NCBI RefSeq assembly: GCF_003313385.1
Contig: NZ_QMHN01000004.1
Span: 250,531-314,530 of the forward strand
Length of the DNA stretch: 64,000 bases
Direction: 5' to 3'
Origin: Pedobacter chitinilyticus
GTDB lineage: Bacteria > Bacteroidota > Bacteroidia > Sphingobacteriales > Sphingobacteriaceae
The notes under the pieces are model-generated. The model was not told the origin of the DNA. It made no database searches and saw only the letters and a list, made by a program, of their open reading frames with translations. Positions 16,902-26,231 of this stretch are shown in pieces. The first letter of the stretch is position 1, and each line of letters starts with the position of its first letter. Position numbers and translations under genes: made by a program.

Positions 16902-19193
16902 TTGGAAGAAAACGAACATCTACAACAACCTGCCGAACTTGCCGCTAGATTTATTAACCATACTTCGAGGCATATTTTTCTTACTGGAAAAGCAGGTACT
17001 GGAAAAACAACCTTTTTAAGGAATATCATTGCCAAAACGCACAAACGGGCAGTAATTGTGGCACCTACGGGTATTGCGGCCATTAACGCATCAGGGGTAA
17101 CCATTCATTCACTTTTTCAATTGCCCTTTGGTGCTTTCGTGCCACGTATTGTACCTGGCCAAATTTTGCCATCGGGTGTGCCTTACAACACCCCTAAAAG
17201 TTTGGTGAGGCATTTGAGCATGAACGCCATTAAGCGACGTATTTTGTTAGATATGGAGCTTTTGGTAATTGATGAAGTGAGTATGCTCCGTGCCGATTTG
17301 TTAGATGCCATCGATTTCGTGCTGCGTTTTGTGAGAAAGAATAACCATCACTTTGGTGGGGTGCAGATGCTTTTTATTGGCGATTTATATCAACTTCCGC
17401 CAGTGGTTAAAAATCAGGAACAGGAGCTGTTGAGTAAATTTTATCAAAGTCCTTTTTTCTTCGATGCCCTGAGCTTAAAGCCCAATCCGCCAATTTACAT
17501 CGAGTTGGAGAAAATCTACCGTCAGTCTGACCAGGTTTTTGTGGATTTGCTCAATAATCTGCGCAATAACATTACCACCGAGCAGGACATCGCTTTGCTA
17601 AAGCAACATTATCAGGCCAACTTTAAACCTGACCTCAACGATAATTACATTACCCTTACTACCCATAATAGCAAGGCAGATGCCATGAATCGTAGCAGCT
17701 TGAATGAGCTGAAAGGCAAATCGTATTTCTACCAAGCTACTATTGATAAGGAATTTGCAGAAAGTGCCTACCCCATTGAAAAAACTTTGGAACTAAAAGT
17801 AGGTGCGCAAGTGATGTTTGTTAAAAATGACCCAAAGGGAGAACAGCGATTCTTCAACGGGAAACTTGCCGTAGTGAGCAAATTGGGAGATGATTTTATT
17901 GAGGTACTGCCCGAAGGGAACAAATATCCCATCGTGATTGAACAGTACGCTTGGAAAAATATTAGATATACCACCAACAAGCACACCAACGAAATAGAAG
18001 AGGAGGAAATAGGAACCTTTACGCAATATCCATTAAAGCTGGCTTGGGCCATCACGGTGCACAAAAGCCAGGGATTAACTTTTGACAGGGCTATTGTGGA
18101 TATTGGCGATGCTTTTGCTCCAGGACAAATTTATGTGGCGCTATCGCGATTACGTTCTTTGGATGGATTGATATTGACTTCCAACCTTAATAGCAGAGGC
18201 TTAAAAGCTGACCAAAACGTGGCCTACTATTCCCGCACCAAAGACCAACAGGAAAGCCTCCATAGCCAGATTACCAAAGAAGCCGAGCTGTTTTTGAAAC
18301 AATTATTGGTACAGGCTTTTGATTTTACCCTATTGGATAATTTTGTTTATGAACATGTATTCAGTTACAGTAAAGATGAAAAACGTTCGATAAAGCAAAC
18401 TCATTTATCTTGGGCCGTAAAGCTACAACAAGAGTTGATGGCTGCTAAAGTGCATGCCGATAAGTTTTTGAAACAGATTGATAAGTGGATCCAGTCAGGT
18501 CAAACGTCTGATTTATCGCACATGATTGAACGTTCCACTGCCGCTGGAAACTATTTTAGCCCTATTTTAGTTGCGCAAAGTGCGGCTGTATTTGAGCACA
18601 TAGAAACCGTAAAGCAGCAAAAACAAACCAAAGAATATTTGTATGAACTGATAGATTTGGAGGCGATGTTTTATGAGCAGTTTAAGAAAATTGTACGGGC
18701 AAATGCCATGTTAAAAGCCAAAGCAAATAATGAGGATATTGGTAAGGATGACCTTAATGAATTATACGGTTTGGCTAAAAGGGAAGAGCAAATGCGCAGA
18801 GCTTACAGTTTGCCTAATAAAGAGGAACTGGAAAGGGCAGGAGATGAGCAAAAACCTCGTAGCAAAAAGAAAGTAGTTAAGGAAAAACAGCCCAAGGTAG
18901 ATACCAAAGAAGTGACCTTGGCTTTATTTAAAGAAGGTAAAACTCCAACTGAAATTGCATTGGAGCGAAAAATGACGAGAGGAACGATTGAAGGGCATTT
19001 GGCGCATTACATTGTGAAGCAAGAAATCAGTGCGGATAAGGTAATCTCTAAACAGAAACTAGAGGTTTTATTAAACGCGATCAGAGATTTAAAAAGTGTA
19101 AAACTTAATGAAATCCGTGACCATGTTGGTAAAGCTTATGATTTTGGAGAAATTAAAATTGCCATTGCGGCTTTCATGGCGGAAGGGGAGTAG
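16902..19193 (+). CDS. PIF1-like helicase with C-terminal helix-turn-helix
   Basis: A 763-aa ATP-dependent DNA helicase of the PIF1/RecD-like SF1 group. Walker A is TGKAGTGKTTF at about 28-38, Walker B LLVIDEVSML, then GDLYQLPPV (motif III), and near residue 370-420 the C-terminal AITVHKSQGLTFDRAI and YVALSRLRSLDGL motifs. The far C-terminus has a lysine-rich linker (about 645-665) and an HTH_40-type domain (KEGKTPTEIALERKMTRGTI), a module also found at the end of RecQ helicases. The start must be TTG 16902: an in-frame stop lies at 16887, no ATG precedes the Walker motif, and TTG leaves a 1-base gap to the DUF4153 stop. Confidence 0.88.
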   Translation: MEENEHLQQPAELAARFINHTSRHIFLTGKAGTGKTTFLRNIIAKTHKRAVIVAPTGIAAINASGVTIHSLFQLPFGAFVPRIVPGQILPSGVPYNTPKSLVRHLSMNAIKRRILLDMELLVIDEVSMLRADLLDAIDFVLRFVRKNNHHFGGVQMLFIGDLYQLPPVVKNQEQELLSKFYQSPFFFDALSLKPNPPIYIELEKIYRQSDQVFVDLLNNLRNNITTEQDIALLKQHYQANFKPDLNDNYITLTTHNSKADAMNRSSLNELKGKSYFYQATIDKEFAESAYPIEKTLELKVGAQVMFVKNDPKGEQRFFNGKLAVVSKLGDDFIEVLPEGNKYPIVIEQYAWKNIRYTTNKHTNEIEEEEIGTFTQYPLKLAWAITVHKSQGLTFDRAIVDIGDAFAPGQIYVALSRLRSLDGLILTSNLNSRGLKADQNVAYYSRTKDQQESLHSQITKEAELFLKQLLVQAFDFTLLDNFVYEHVFSYSKDEKRSIKQTHLSWAVKLQQELMAAKVHADKFLKQIDKWIQSGQTSDLSHMIERSTAAGNYFSPILVAQSAAVFEHIETVKQQKQTKEYLYELIDLEAMFYEQFKKIVRANAMLKAKANNEDIGKDDLNELYGLAKREEQMRRAYSLPNKEELERAGDEQKPRSKKKVVKEKQPKVDTKEVTLALFKEGKTPTEIALERKMTRGTIEGHLAHYIVKQEISADKVISKQKLEVLLNAIRDLKSVKLNEIRDHVGKAYDFGEIKIAIAAFMAEGE

Positions 19194-19200
19194 CCTTAAT

Positions 19201-19490
19201 CGTCATTTCGCTGCATAGCCTGCCGCGACTCTTAGGGGGACCGCGTCATTTCGACGATAGGAGAAATCTAGCAATATAATAGTTTAGTCTTTAGATTTAA
19301 CTACGTTGATTTTCAATTCTCTCTCGAATCTTGCTGGACTTCGCTGCGGCCGAAATGACGAAATTCTTAAAGACTTACGAAGTTTTTAAAACTTCGTAAG
19401 TCTGGCCTGCATCAATCTAGCACATCCAAAGATTTAACTTCGTTGAGCTTCGGTTCTCCATTATGCTGCGCTTCAGTCGAAATGACGCGG
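19201..19490. repeat. Cluster of dispersed palindromic repeats (REP-like)
   Basis: The 378-bp gap between the helicase and the efflux operon contains no credible gene. It holds several copies, in both orientations, of the motif GTCATTTCGA: 19201-19210, 19241-19254, 19351-19360 (inverted) and 19477-19490 (inverted). The 14-bp arms CCGCGTCATTTCGA (19241-19254) and TCGAAATGACGCGG (19477-19490) are exact reverse complements. A separate 33-bp palindrome lies inside. Confidence 0.75.
19371..19403. repeat. 33-bp perfect palindrome
   Basis: Sixteen-bp arms around a single central T: AGACTTACGAAGTTTT at 19371-19386 and its exact reverse complement at 19388-19403. It could form a stable hairpin in RNA from either strand. 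It lies about 180 bp past the helicase stop and 170 bp from the end of the efflux operon. Confidence 0.85.
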
Positions 19491-19516
19491 TGCCAAGCAT
19501 AAATAATATGTAGAAA

Positions 19517-19547
19517 ACAAAAAAGCTCCGAGCAAAACTCGAAGCTT
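19517..19547 (-). terminator. Terminator of the RND efflux operon
   Basis: On the minus strand AAGCTTCGAG - TTTTG - CTCGGAGCTT forms a stem with one imperfect pair, followed by TTTTTTG. It is 25 bp past the outer-membrane factor stop codon. Confidence 0.7.
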
Positions 19548-19571
19548 AAATTATAATAGGTGTATTTGCGT

Positions 19572-20981
19572 TTACTCTTTCCAACCGCCACCAAGTGCAC
19601 GGTACAAATTCACAATAGATTGTAGCTTTTGTAACCTGTCGTTAACGCCACTCAATTGTGCCGCTAATAAACTTTGCTCTGAAGTTAACACATCAGTGTA
19701 GTTGGTTGCAGAACTGTATTTTAGTAATTCCTTCGTATAGTCTACTGCTTTTTCCAACGAGGCAATTTGCTTTGCTCTTGAAGTTTCTTTTTCTACTGCA
19801 GCTTGATAAGCGTAAAGTGCGTTAGAAACTTCCGAACCAGCGTTCAACATAGTCTTTTGGAAAGTATAGAAAGATTCCTGTTGTGCGGCTTTGGCAGAGG
19901 TTAACCTCGCTTTATTTTGACCTCTATTAAAAATAGGTTGTGTTAAGCCTGCTGCAAAATTGTAAAAGATAGAGTTAGTGAAAAGGTTCTCTATGGTTAA
20001 CGATGAAATACCGCCATTAGCTGTTAAAGTCAACTGTGGGTAGAAATAAGTTTTCGCCAAATTGGTATTTTCAAAAGCCACTTTGAAAGCAAACTCCGCT
20101 TGTTCTACATCGGGTCTGTTTTTAAGTAACAAAGAAGGAATACCTACTTTTAAATCCTTATAATCTTGCTGTGCTTCCAATGAACCCCTGGTTACCGTGC
20201 CAGGCCCTTTGCCTAAAAGAACATTCAAGGTATTCTCTGTTTCTCTGATGCTTCTTTTCAAGTCAGGAATGGTTACCTCAGCAGCATACCTATTGGCTTC
20301 ACTTTGTACCACTGCGGCACCATTAACAATGCCTGCTTCTTTTAAAGATTTAATGGCCTCCACATTCTTGATGCGGCTTTCTAGCGTTTGCTGTGTGATT
20401 TTCAATTGTAAGTCAAGCGCTAACAAAGTGTAGTAGTTATTGGCAATAGAACTTACCAATTGCGTTTGTACAGCACGTTTTGCAGCATCTGTTTGTAAAA
20501 ACGAAGCCACTGCCGAACGTTTTGCGCTCCCTAATTTGCCCCATACATCAATTTCCCAAGAAGCACTCAACTGCGCCCTATATAATTGGGTTTCGGTATT
20601 GATGTTAATTCCTGGAGGAAAGTTCAACGCTGCTCTTGATTGCTTGTTGTCTGCGGCCGAAAGGTCTGCGCTTAAACTAGGCAAAAATGCCGCTTTGCTC
20701 AATCTTAAATTTGCCTCTGCACTTTTCATGCGCTCAATGGCACTTTTAAGATCAAGGTTGTTTTCAACACCTTCCTTAATTAACGCTTGCAATTGCGGGT
20801 CGGTAAACAAAGTTGAGGTCGGTAAATCTGCCATACTGGTGGTGTCGGTGCTATTCGCATCTCTGTACAACCCCTCCGTTTTTAGCTCGGCAGGCCTCTC
20901 ATATTTTTGAGTAACACAGGCCCCTAAACTTAAAAGTAGGGAACCTGTAATGAATATCGATATTTTTTGATTTCGTGTCAT
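19572..20981 (-). CDS. RND efflux outer membrane factor (TolC/OprM family lipoprotein)
   Basis: A 469-aa outer-membrane channel protein of the NodT/OprM group. It has a lipoprotein signal with lipobox LSLGAC (Cys22), followed by the family's usual YERP stretch. Two repeated coiled-coil OEP domains fill the protein (SWEIDVWGKLGSAKRSAV in the first, LAAGLTQPIFNRGQNKARL in the second). It forms the exit duct for the RND pump encoded immediately upstream (14-bp gap). It is the last gene of the tetR - adaptor - pump - channel operon. Confidence 0.92.
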   Translation of the reverse strand: MTRNQKISIFITGSLLLSLGACVTQKYERPAELKTEGLYRDANSTDTTSMADLPTSTLFTDPQLQALIKEGVENNLDLKSAIERMKSAEANLRLSKAAFLPSLSADLSAADNKQSRAALNFPPGININTETQLYRAQLSASWEIDVWGKLGSAKRSAVASFLQTDAAKRAVQTQLVSSIANNYYTLLALDLQLKITQQTLESRIKNVEAIKSLKEAGIVNGAAVVQSEANRYAAEVTIPDLKRSIRETENTLNVLLGKGPGTVTRGSLEAQQDYKDLKVGIPSLLLKNRPDVEQAEFAFKVAFENTNLAKTYFYPQLTLTANGGISSLTIENLFTNSIFYNFAAGLTQPIFNRGQNKARLTSAKAAQQESFYTFQKTMLNAGSEVSNALYAYQAAVEKETSRAKQIASLEKAVDYTKELLKYSSATNYTDVLTSEQSLLAAQLSGVNDRLQKLQSIVNLYRALGGGWKE

Positions 20982-20995
20982 TTTGATAAGCTGAA

Positions 20996-23900
20996 TTAGT
21001 CTTCAGGGTCTTTTATTTGTTCAAAATTCAGGTGAGTTTGTTGCTCCAACACGCTAGGGTCAAAAGGAGATTTGCTGCTCACTTTTTCTTGTAGGGTTTG
21101 GAAAACAATGAATAGTACTGGAATAACGAAAACCCCAAATATGGTTCCGAATAACATACCACCTACAGCGCCTGTACCAATAGAGTTGTTACCCGCGGCA
21201 CCTACACCAAAAGATAACATCAAAGGTAAAATACCTAAGATAAAGGCAAATGAGGTCATCAGGATTGGTCTTAACCTTGCTGTTGCTCCCTCAAGTGCTG
21301 CTTGCATGATAGTCATTCCTTTTCTTCTTCGTTCTACGGCAAATTCCACAATCAAAATCGCGTTTTTGGCCAAAAGTCCAATTAACATGATTAAAGTAAT
21401 TTGGGTGTAGATATTGTTATCGATACCAAAAATCTTATCGAAAATAAATACCCCCGCCAAACCAACTGGAAGCGATAAAATTACCGCCAATGGCAACACG
21501 TAACTTTCGTATTGCGCACAAAGAAGGAAGTAAACAAAGATCAAACACAATAAGAAGATAAATACCGTTTGGTTTCCACTAGATTGCTCTTCTCGTGATA
21601 AACCAGAGAACTCGTAACCATAACCTTGTGGCAATATCTTGGCTGCTTCTTCCTGTACCGCTTTTAAGGCATCACCAGAACTGTAGCCTGGTTTAGGGTT
21701 TCCTGTAACCGCAATAGAGGTATAAAGGTTAAACCTTGAAATAGCCTGTGGCCCGTAAACTCTTTCGGTAGAAATGAAACCTGTGATAGGCGCCATGGTA
21801 CCGCTAGGCGTACGTACATATACTTTGTTCAAGCTTTCCAAGTTAGAGCGATATTGAGGGTCGGCTTGGTAAACTACCCTGTATTGCTTACCAAACTTAT
21901 TAAAGTTAGAAGCATAAACACCACCGTAGTAACCTTGCATTACACTCATTACATCGTTTACGTTTAAGCCAGCCTGCTTAATTTTAGCCACGTTAGCCGT
22001 AATCAAATATTGCGGAAAGTTAGGGTTAAACGAAGTTGCCGCATATTGTATCTCTGGACGTTGATTTAGCGCTGCCAAAAACTGATTGGCAATTTGCGAG
22101 AAGTTATTGATGGTACCACCAGTTTTGTCCTGCAATTGGAATTCGAAACCACCACCAGTACCAAAACCTTGGATGGTTGGAGGAGCAAAAAAGATAATTT
22201 TAGCCTCTTTCATATTTGCTGTTTTGGCAAACAACTCTCCAATAATGGTTTTTACATCACGCTTACGTTCGTCCCAAGGTTTTAGACGGCTAATTACCAT
22301 CCCATAAGAACTACCCGAACCACTAATCATGGCTCTACCTACTACTTTAAGTGTAAGTCTTACTTCTGGAACCGTTCTTACAATACTGTCAATTTTACTC
22401 ACTACCTCATCCGTACGTTCTTGCGAAGTTCCTGGAGGCAGAGAAATATCAGACATGATAGCACCTAAATCTTCATTAGGTACAAATCCTTTTGGTGTGG
22501 TGTTAAAGGCCCAAACAAATGCCGCTACGAAAGCCAATAAACCTAAACCTGCAAGCCATTTTTTCTTCGATAAGAAATAAACCGAACCTTTGTATTTGCG
22601 GGTCATGGTTTCAAACGAAGTATTGAAAGCGGCATAAAAACGTTTCATAAAACCTTTTTTCTCCTCATGGTCATCTTTGTGCGGTTTAAGTAACAAAGCA
22701 CATAATGCGGGACTTAAGGTTAAGGCATTAATGGCCGATAGGATAATGGAGATGGCCAGCGTTAAACCAAACTGTTTAAAGAATACACCTGATGAACCGC
22801 TGATAAAACTTACGGGAACAAACACCGCCGCCATTACCAAGGTAATAGAGATGATGGCACCAGTAATTTCATCCATCGCATCAAGGGTTGCTTTTCTGGC
22901 CGATTTATAGCCTTTGTCGAGCTTGGCATGCACGGCCTCCACGACCACAATCGCGTCATCCACCACAATACCGATGGCGAGCACGAGTGCGAAGAGGGTA
23001 AGCAAGTTAATGGTAAAGCCAAATAAACTTAGGAAGAAGAAGGTACCCACAATAGCTACTGGTACTGAAATGGCTGGAATTAAAGTAGATTTAAAATCTT
23101 GAAGGAAGATAAATACTACGATAAATACAAGGATAAATGCTTCTACCAAAGTGTGTAATACTTTCTCAATAGAGGCATCAAGGAAATCGTTAACGTTGGT
23201 TAAAACTTCATAATTAACACCTTTTGGGAAATCAGCTTTAGCGGTTTCCAATGCTTTTAAAGCACCGTCAATTACCTCTTTTGCATTTGAACCTGCTGTT
23301 TGGTTTACCGCAAAACCTAGGGCGGCTTTACCATTCAGTTTTACTGATGAAGCATAGCTCTGTGCACCCAGCTCAATACGGGCAATATCTTTCAGTTTTA
23401 AAATCTGACCATTATCGGCGGTTCTAATAATGATGTCTCCAAATTGAGTTTCATCTTTTAACCTCCCTGTGTATTTTAAGGTATATTGGAAAGATTGCTG
23501 TGCTTGTTCACCCAATTGACCTGGCGCTGCTTCAATGTTTTGGTCGGCTAAGGCTGCATTAATATCGCTAGGAACCAAACCATAGGCCGCCATTACATCT
23601 GGTTTTAACCACAAACGCATGGTGTAAATTGATTGGCCAAAGGCGTTTACGTCACCTACACCAGTTACCCTTTTAATTTGAGGAATGACGTTGATTTCGG
23701 CATAGTTCTGCAAGAATTTTTGGTCATAAGCAGGGTCATCGCTGTACAAACCAAAAATCAATACGTTACTGGATTGTCTTTTGGCAGTAATTACACCCGC
23801 ACGGGTTACCTCGGCAGGTAGCAAGCTGGTGGCACGTGCCACACGGTTTTGTACGTTTACCGCTGCCAAATCTGGATTGGTACCCAATTTAAAGTTAACG

Positions 23901-24172
23901 GTAATGGTTGCCGAGCCATCGTTACCAGCAGAAGAAGTCATGTAGGTCATGTCTTCCACACCGTTAATTTGCTCTTCCAGCGGAACCACTACACTACTCA
24001 TAACTACGTCGGCATTGGCACCTTGGTAGGAGGCAGAAACTTGCACCGTTGGTGGTGCAATTTCTGGATATTGCGAAATCGGCAACGTTACAATACCTAA
24101 AACCCCTAAAATTAAAATAATGATAGAGACTACGGTAGAAAGTACGGGCCTTTCGATAAATTTCTTAAACAT
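20996..24172 (-). CDS. RND multidrug efflux permease (HAE-1/AcrB family)
   Basis: A 1058-aa inner-membrane proton/drug antiporter. It begins MFKKFIERPVLSTVVSI, as AcrB-like pumps do. TM1 is at about 10-30 and the large periplasmic loop is duplicated. The proton-relay aspartates are D405-D406 in LAIGIVVDDAIVVVE, and the relay lysine lies in LIGLLAKNAILIVEFA. Length and motifs fit the HAE-1 hydrophobe/amphiphile class rather than heavy-metal pumps. The adaptor gene lies upstream, separated by 129 bp that contain a large hairpin-forming repeat, and the channel gene is downstream. Confidence 0.95.
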   Translation of the reverse strand: MFKKFIERPVLSTVVSIIILILGVLGIVTLPISQYPEIAPPTVQVSASYQGANADVVMSSVVVPLEEQINGVEDMTYMTSSAGNDGSATITVNFKLGTNPDLAAVNVQNRVARATSLLPAEVTRAGVITAKRQSSNVLIFGLYSDDPAYDQKFLQNYAEINVIPQIKRVTGVGDVNAFGQSIYTMRLWLKPDVMAAYGLVPSDINAALADQNIEAAPGQLGEQAQQSFQYTLKYTGRLKDETQFGDIIIRTADNGQILKLKDIARIELGAQSYASSVKLNGKAALGFAVNQTAGSNAKEVIDGALKALETAKADFPKGVNYEVLTNVNDFLDASIEKVLHTLVEAFILVFIVVFIFLQDFKSTLIPAISVPVAIVGTFFFLSLFGFTINLLTLFALVLAIGIVVDDAIVVVEAVHAKLDKGYKSARKATLDAMDEITGAIISITLVMAAVFVPVSFISGSSGVFFKQFGLTLAISIILSAINALTLSPALCALLLKPHKDDHEEKKGFMKRFYAAFNTSFETMTRKYKGSVYFLSKKKWLAGLGLLAFVAAFVWAFNTTPKGFVPNEDLGAIMSDISLPPGTSQERTDEVVSKIDSIVRTVPEVRLTLKVVGRAMISGSGSSYGMVISRLKPWDERKRDVKTIIGELFAKTANMKEAKIIFFAPPTIQGFGTGGGFEFQLQDKTGGTINNFSQIANQFLAALNQRPEIQYAATSFNPNFPQYLITANVAKIKQAGLNVNDVMSVMQGYYGGVYASNFNKFGKQYRVVYQADPQYRSNLESLNKVYVRTPSGTMAPITGFISTERVYGPQAISRFNLYTSIAVTGNPKPGYSSGDALKAVQEEAAKILPQGYGYEFSGLSREEQSSGNQTVFIFLLCLIFVYFLLCAQYESYVLPLAVILSLPVGLAGVFIFDKIFGIDNNIYTQITLIMLIGLLAKNAILIVEFAVERRRKGMTIMQAALEGATARLRPILMTSFAFILGILPLMLSFGVGAAGNNSIGTGAVGGMLFGTIFGVFVIPVLFIVFQTLQEKVSSKSPFDPSVLEQQTHLNFEQIKDPED

Positions 24173-24210
24173 ACTATCGATTTACGATTTTAAGATTTAT
24201 GATTAGACTG

Positions 24211-24294
24211 CGTCATTTCGAACGCAGAGAGAAATCTAGCAGGTTGAATAATTAATGTCGTTAGATTTCTCCTCGTTCCTCGTCGAAATGGCGG
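24211..24294. repeat. REP-like hairpin between adaptor and pump genes
   Basis: Complementary segments CGTCATTTCGA at 24211 onward and TCGAAATGGCG ending at 24293, with inner arms AGAAATCTA / TAGATTTCT, can fold into one long imperfect hairpin. It belongs to the same dispersed family as 19201-19490, but here lies inside an operon. Confidence 0.75.
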
Positions 24295-24301
24295 AAATTA
24301 G

Positions 24302-25477
24302 TTACTTGTTTTTCGCTTCTGCAAATACAGAGTCAGCGGGCTTAGGCGTAGGTTTTACTTTATCTCCATCTTTTAGAGAAGCAAAACCTTCTAGTATGAA
24401 CTTATCTCCAGCTTTTAAGCCTTTAGTTACTACATAGTAATTACCTTTAGTTAATTCCATAATCTCGATATTGGTGCTTTTTACACCACCAGTGTCGTTA
24501 ACCAAGTAAACAAACTTCTTACCTTGGATATCCGTAGTTGATTTTTGCGGAACCAACAAGGCATTTTGTAAGTGTTGTGGAATACGAACAGAAGCACTAG
24601 AGCCCGAGCGCAGCAAACCATTTGGGTTAGGGAAAGTTGCTCTTAAGCTAGATGAACCTGTTTGCGTATTGATTTGTCCGCTGATGGTTTCAATTTTACC
24701 TAGTTCAGGATAAATAGAGCCATCTGCTAATACCAAAGTTACGGCTGGAATTTGCTTGATTTTGTCTTCCAAGGTGCGGCCTTTGGTATCTCTAGAAATT
24801 TGTAGCAATTGTTTTTCGTTCAATGAAAAGTATGCATAAACTTTACTGATACTTGAAACCGTAGTTAAGGCTTGTTGACTAGTACTGCTCACCAAAGCAC
24901 CAACTTTGTAAGGAATGGTTCCAATGACACCATTTACAGGACTGTTGACTACGGTATAGCCTAAATTAACCTTGGCGTTAACCAACGCTGCTTTAGCTTG
25001 TGCCAATGCTGCTTTTCTAGAGGTTAGGGTTAGGGCTGCGTTTTCTAAGTCAAACTTGCTGATGATGTCTTTTTCTACCAACGGCTTGGTTTTGTTGTAC
25101 TGTAGCTGTGCGGCGTTTACGTCAGCTTCAGCACTTCTAATCGCAGCTTCGGCAGTTCTAACTGCCTGCTCATATTGTGGCGCATTAATTTTAAATAACG
25201 GCTGGCCCAACTTTACTGTGGCGCCTTCATCTACATATATCTTTTCGATGAAGCCATCAATTTTTGGTCTGATATCTACATTTTGCTGTCCTTCCAAGGT
25301 AGCTGGATAGTCGCTCTCTAAAGTAGTATTGAGGGCATTAATTTCCACCACTGGGTAGGCTTGCGGACCCGTAGGTTTACCCGCTGCAGCTTTAGGGTCT
25401 TTACCACCTGAACCGCATGATGCTATAAATAGGCTTGTAATGCCCATTAGCGAGAATAAAAGTGAGGATTGTTTCAT
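24302..25477 (-). CDS. RND efflux periplasmic adaptor (membrane fusion protein) lipoprotein
   Basis: A 391-aa AcrA-type adaptor linking pump and outer-membrane channel. Lipobox FIASC (Cys21) indicates inner-membrane lipid anchoring. The biotinyl-lipoyl-like half-motifs (LEGQQNVDIRPKIDGFIEKI and VNSPVNGVIGTIPYKVGALV) flank an alpha-helical hairpin rich in alanine (about 80-150). A beta-barrel and membrane-proximal domain follow (LRSGSSASVRIP). It is preceded by tetR with a 24-bp gap. Confidence 0.93.
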   Translation of the reverse strand: MKQSSLLFSLMGITSLFIASCGSGGKDPKAAAGKPTGPQAYPVVEINALNTTLESDYPATLEGQQNVDIRPKIDGFIEKIYVDEGATVKLGQPLFKINAPQYEQAVRTAEAAIRSAEADVNAAQLQYNKTKPLVEKDIISKFDLENAALTLTSRKAALAQAKAALVNAKVNLGYTVVNSPVNGVIGTIPYKVGALVSSTSQQALTTVSSISKVYAYFSLNEKQLLQISRDTKGRTLEDKIKQIPAVTLVLADGSIYPELGKIETISGQINTQTGSSSLRATFPNPNGLLRSGSSASVRIPQHLQNALLVPQKSTTDIQGKKFVYLVNDTGGVKSTNIEIMELTKGNYYVVTKGLKAGDKFILEGFASLKDGDKVKPTPKPADSVFAEAKNK

Positions 25478-25501
25478 TATATGTTGAGAATTGAAGGTTT
25501 T

Positions 25502-26074
25502 TTAATTAAAAATTTTTTCTAAAATCAATTGTTTTCTTTCGGCAATAAGTGTTTTGTATTTTTCCTTGGAGATGTCTAGCAGCTTCTGGTAAAGCGGCGT
25601 CATAATTACTGGGAAGGACATTAACGCGAAAAGGTCAAAGACGAAATGTATCGGGTCTCCTTTTTTGAGGGTGCCTTTTTCCATCTCTTCTGCAATTTCT
25701 TTAAGAAAATGGGCTAGGGCAGCACTTTTTTTCTTTTCCTTAAGGGCAAAGTTTTTACTGCATATTTCGGTAATGAGGAACGACTCCCGATAAGGGTATT
25801 TCAGTAGTTCCTTCATGTAAACATCTATAAAAATATTTAATTTTTCTTTGAACGGGATTTTGTCATACAGAACCTTGTCCAATTGTGATTTCAAACTTTC
25901 TACTGCTTCGCGATACACCGTTTGAAAAAGTAAATCCCTTGAACGGAAATAATAATTAATGAGCGAACGGTTCACGCCTGCTGCGTCGGCAATTTCTTGC
26001 GTAGTTGCATGCAGGTATCCTTTGTTAAAGAATAGGTCCTTTGCTGTTTGTTTAATGAGTTCTTCTTTGTTCAA
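25502..26074 (-). CDS. TetR/AcrR family transcriptional regulator of the efflux operon
   Basis: A 190-aa regulator with an N-terminal TetR helix-turn-helix (AKDLFFNKGYLHATTQEIAD then AAGVNRSLINYYF, about 10-50) and a variable ligand-binding C-terminal domain. As first gene of the RND operon it most likely represses itself and the pump, being released by a pump substrate. A 33-bp imperfect palindrome starts 13 bp upstream of its start codon and is the obvious operator candidate. Confidence 0.9.
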   Translation of the reverse strand: MNKEELIKQTAKDLFFNKGYLHATTQEIADAAGVNRSLINYYFRSRDLLFQTVYREAVESLKSQLDKVLYDKIPFKEKLNIFIDVYMKELLKYPYRESFLITEICSKNFALKEKKKSAALAHFLKEIAEEMEKGTLKKGDPIHFVFDLFALMSFPVIMTPLYQKLLDISKEKYKTLIAERKQLILEKIFN

Positions 26075-26086
26075 GACTGACGATTA

Positions 26087-26119
26087 ACTTTTGTGTTTAA
26101 CAATTTTGTTAACAAAAGT
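26087..26119. promoter_or_regulatory. Probable TetR operator
   Basis: Outer arms ACTTTTGT (26087-26094) and ACAAAAGT (26112-26119) enclose inner GTTTAAC / GTTAAC. The right half also contains the perfect 14-bp palindrome TTTTGTTAACAAAA (26104-26117). Position directly upstream of tetR fits autoregulation. Confidence 0.55.
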
Positions 26120-26155
26120 AGATTCAGAATGCCTTTTAAAAGTCAGGGAAATCTC

Positions 26156-26175
26156 ATTTAATCATTTGATTAAAT
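26156..26175. promoter_or_regulatory. Second palindrome upstream of tetR
   Basis: ATTTAATCA - TT - TGATTAAAT, exact 9-bp arms, between the dapF stop (26232) and tetR. It could be a second operator or part of the promoter; it is too AT-rich to be a convincing terminator. Confidence 0.35.
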
Positions 26176-26231
26176 TTTGTTACAAACGATAGAGGGTTGC
26201 ATTATGATGTAGATTGTCGTTTGAGAAAGGC

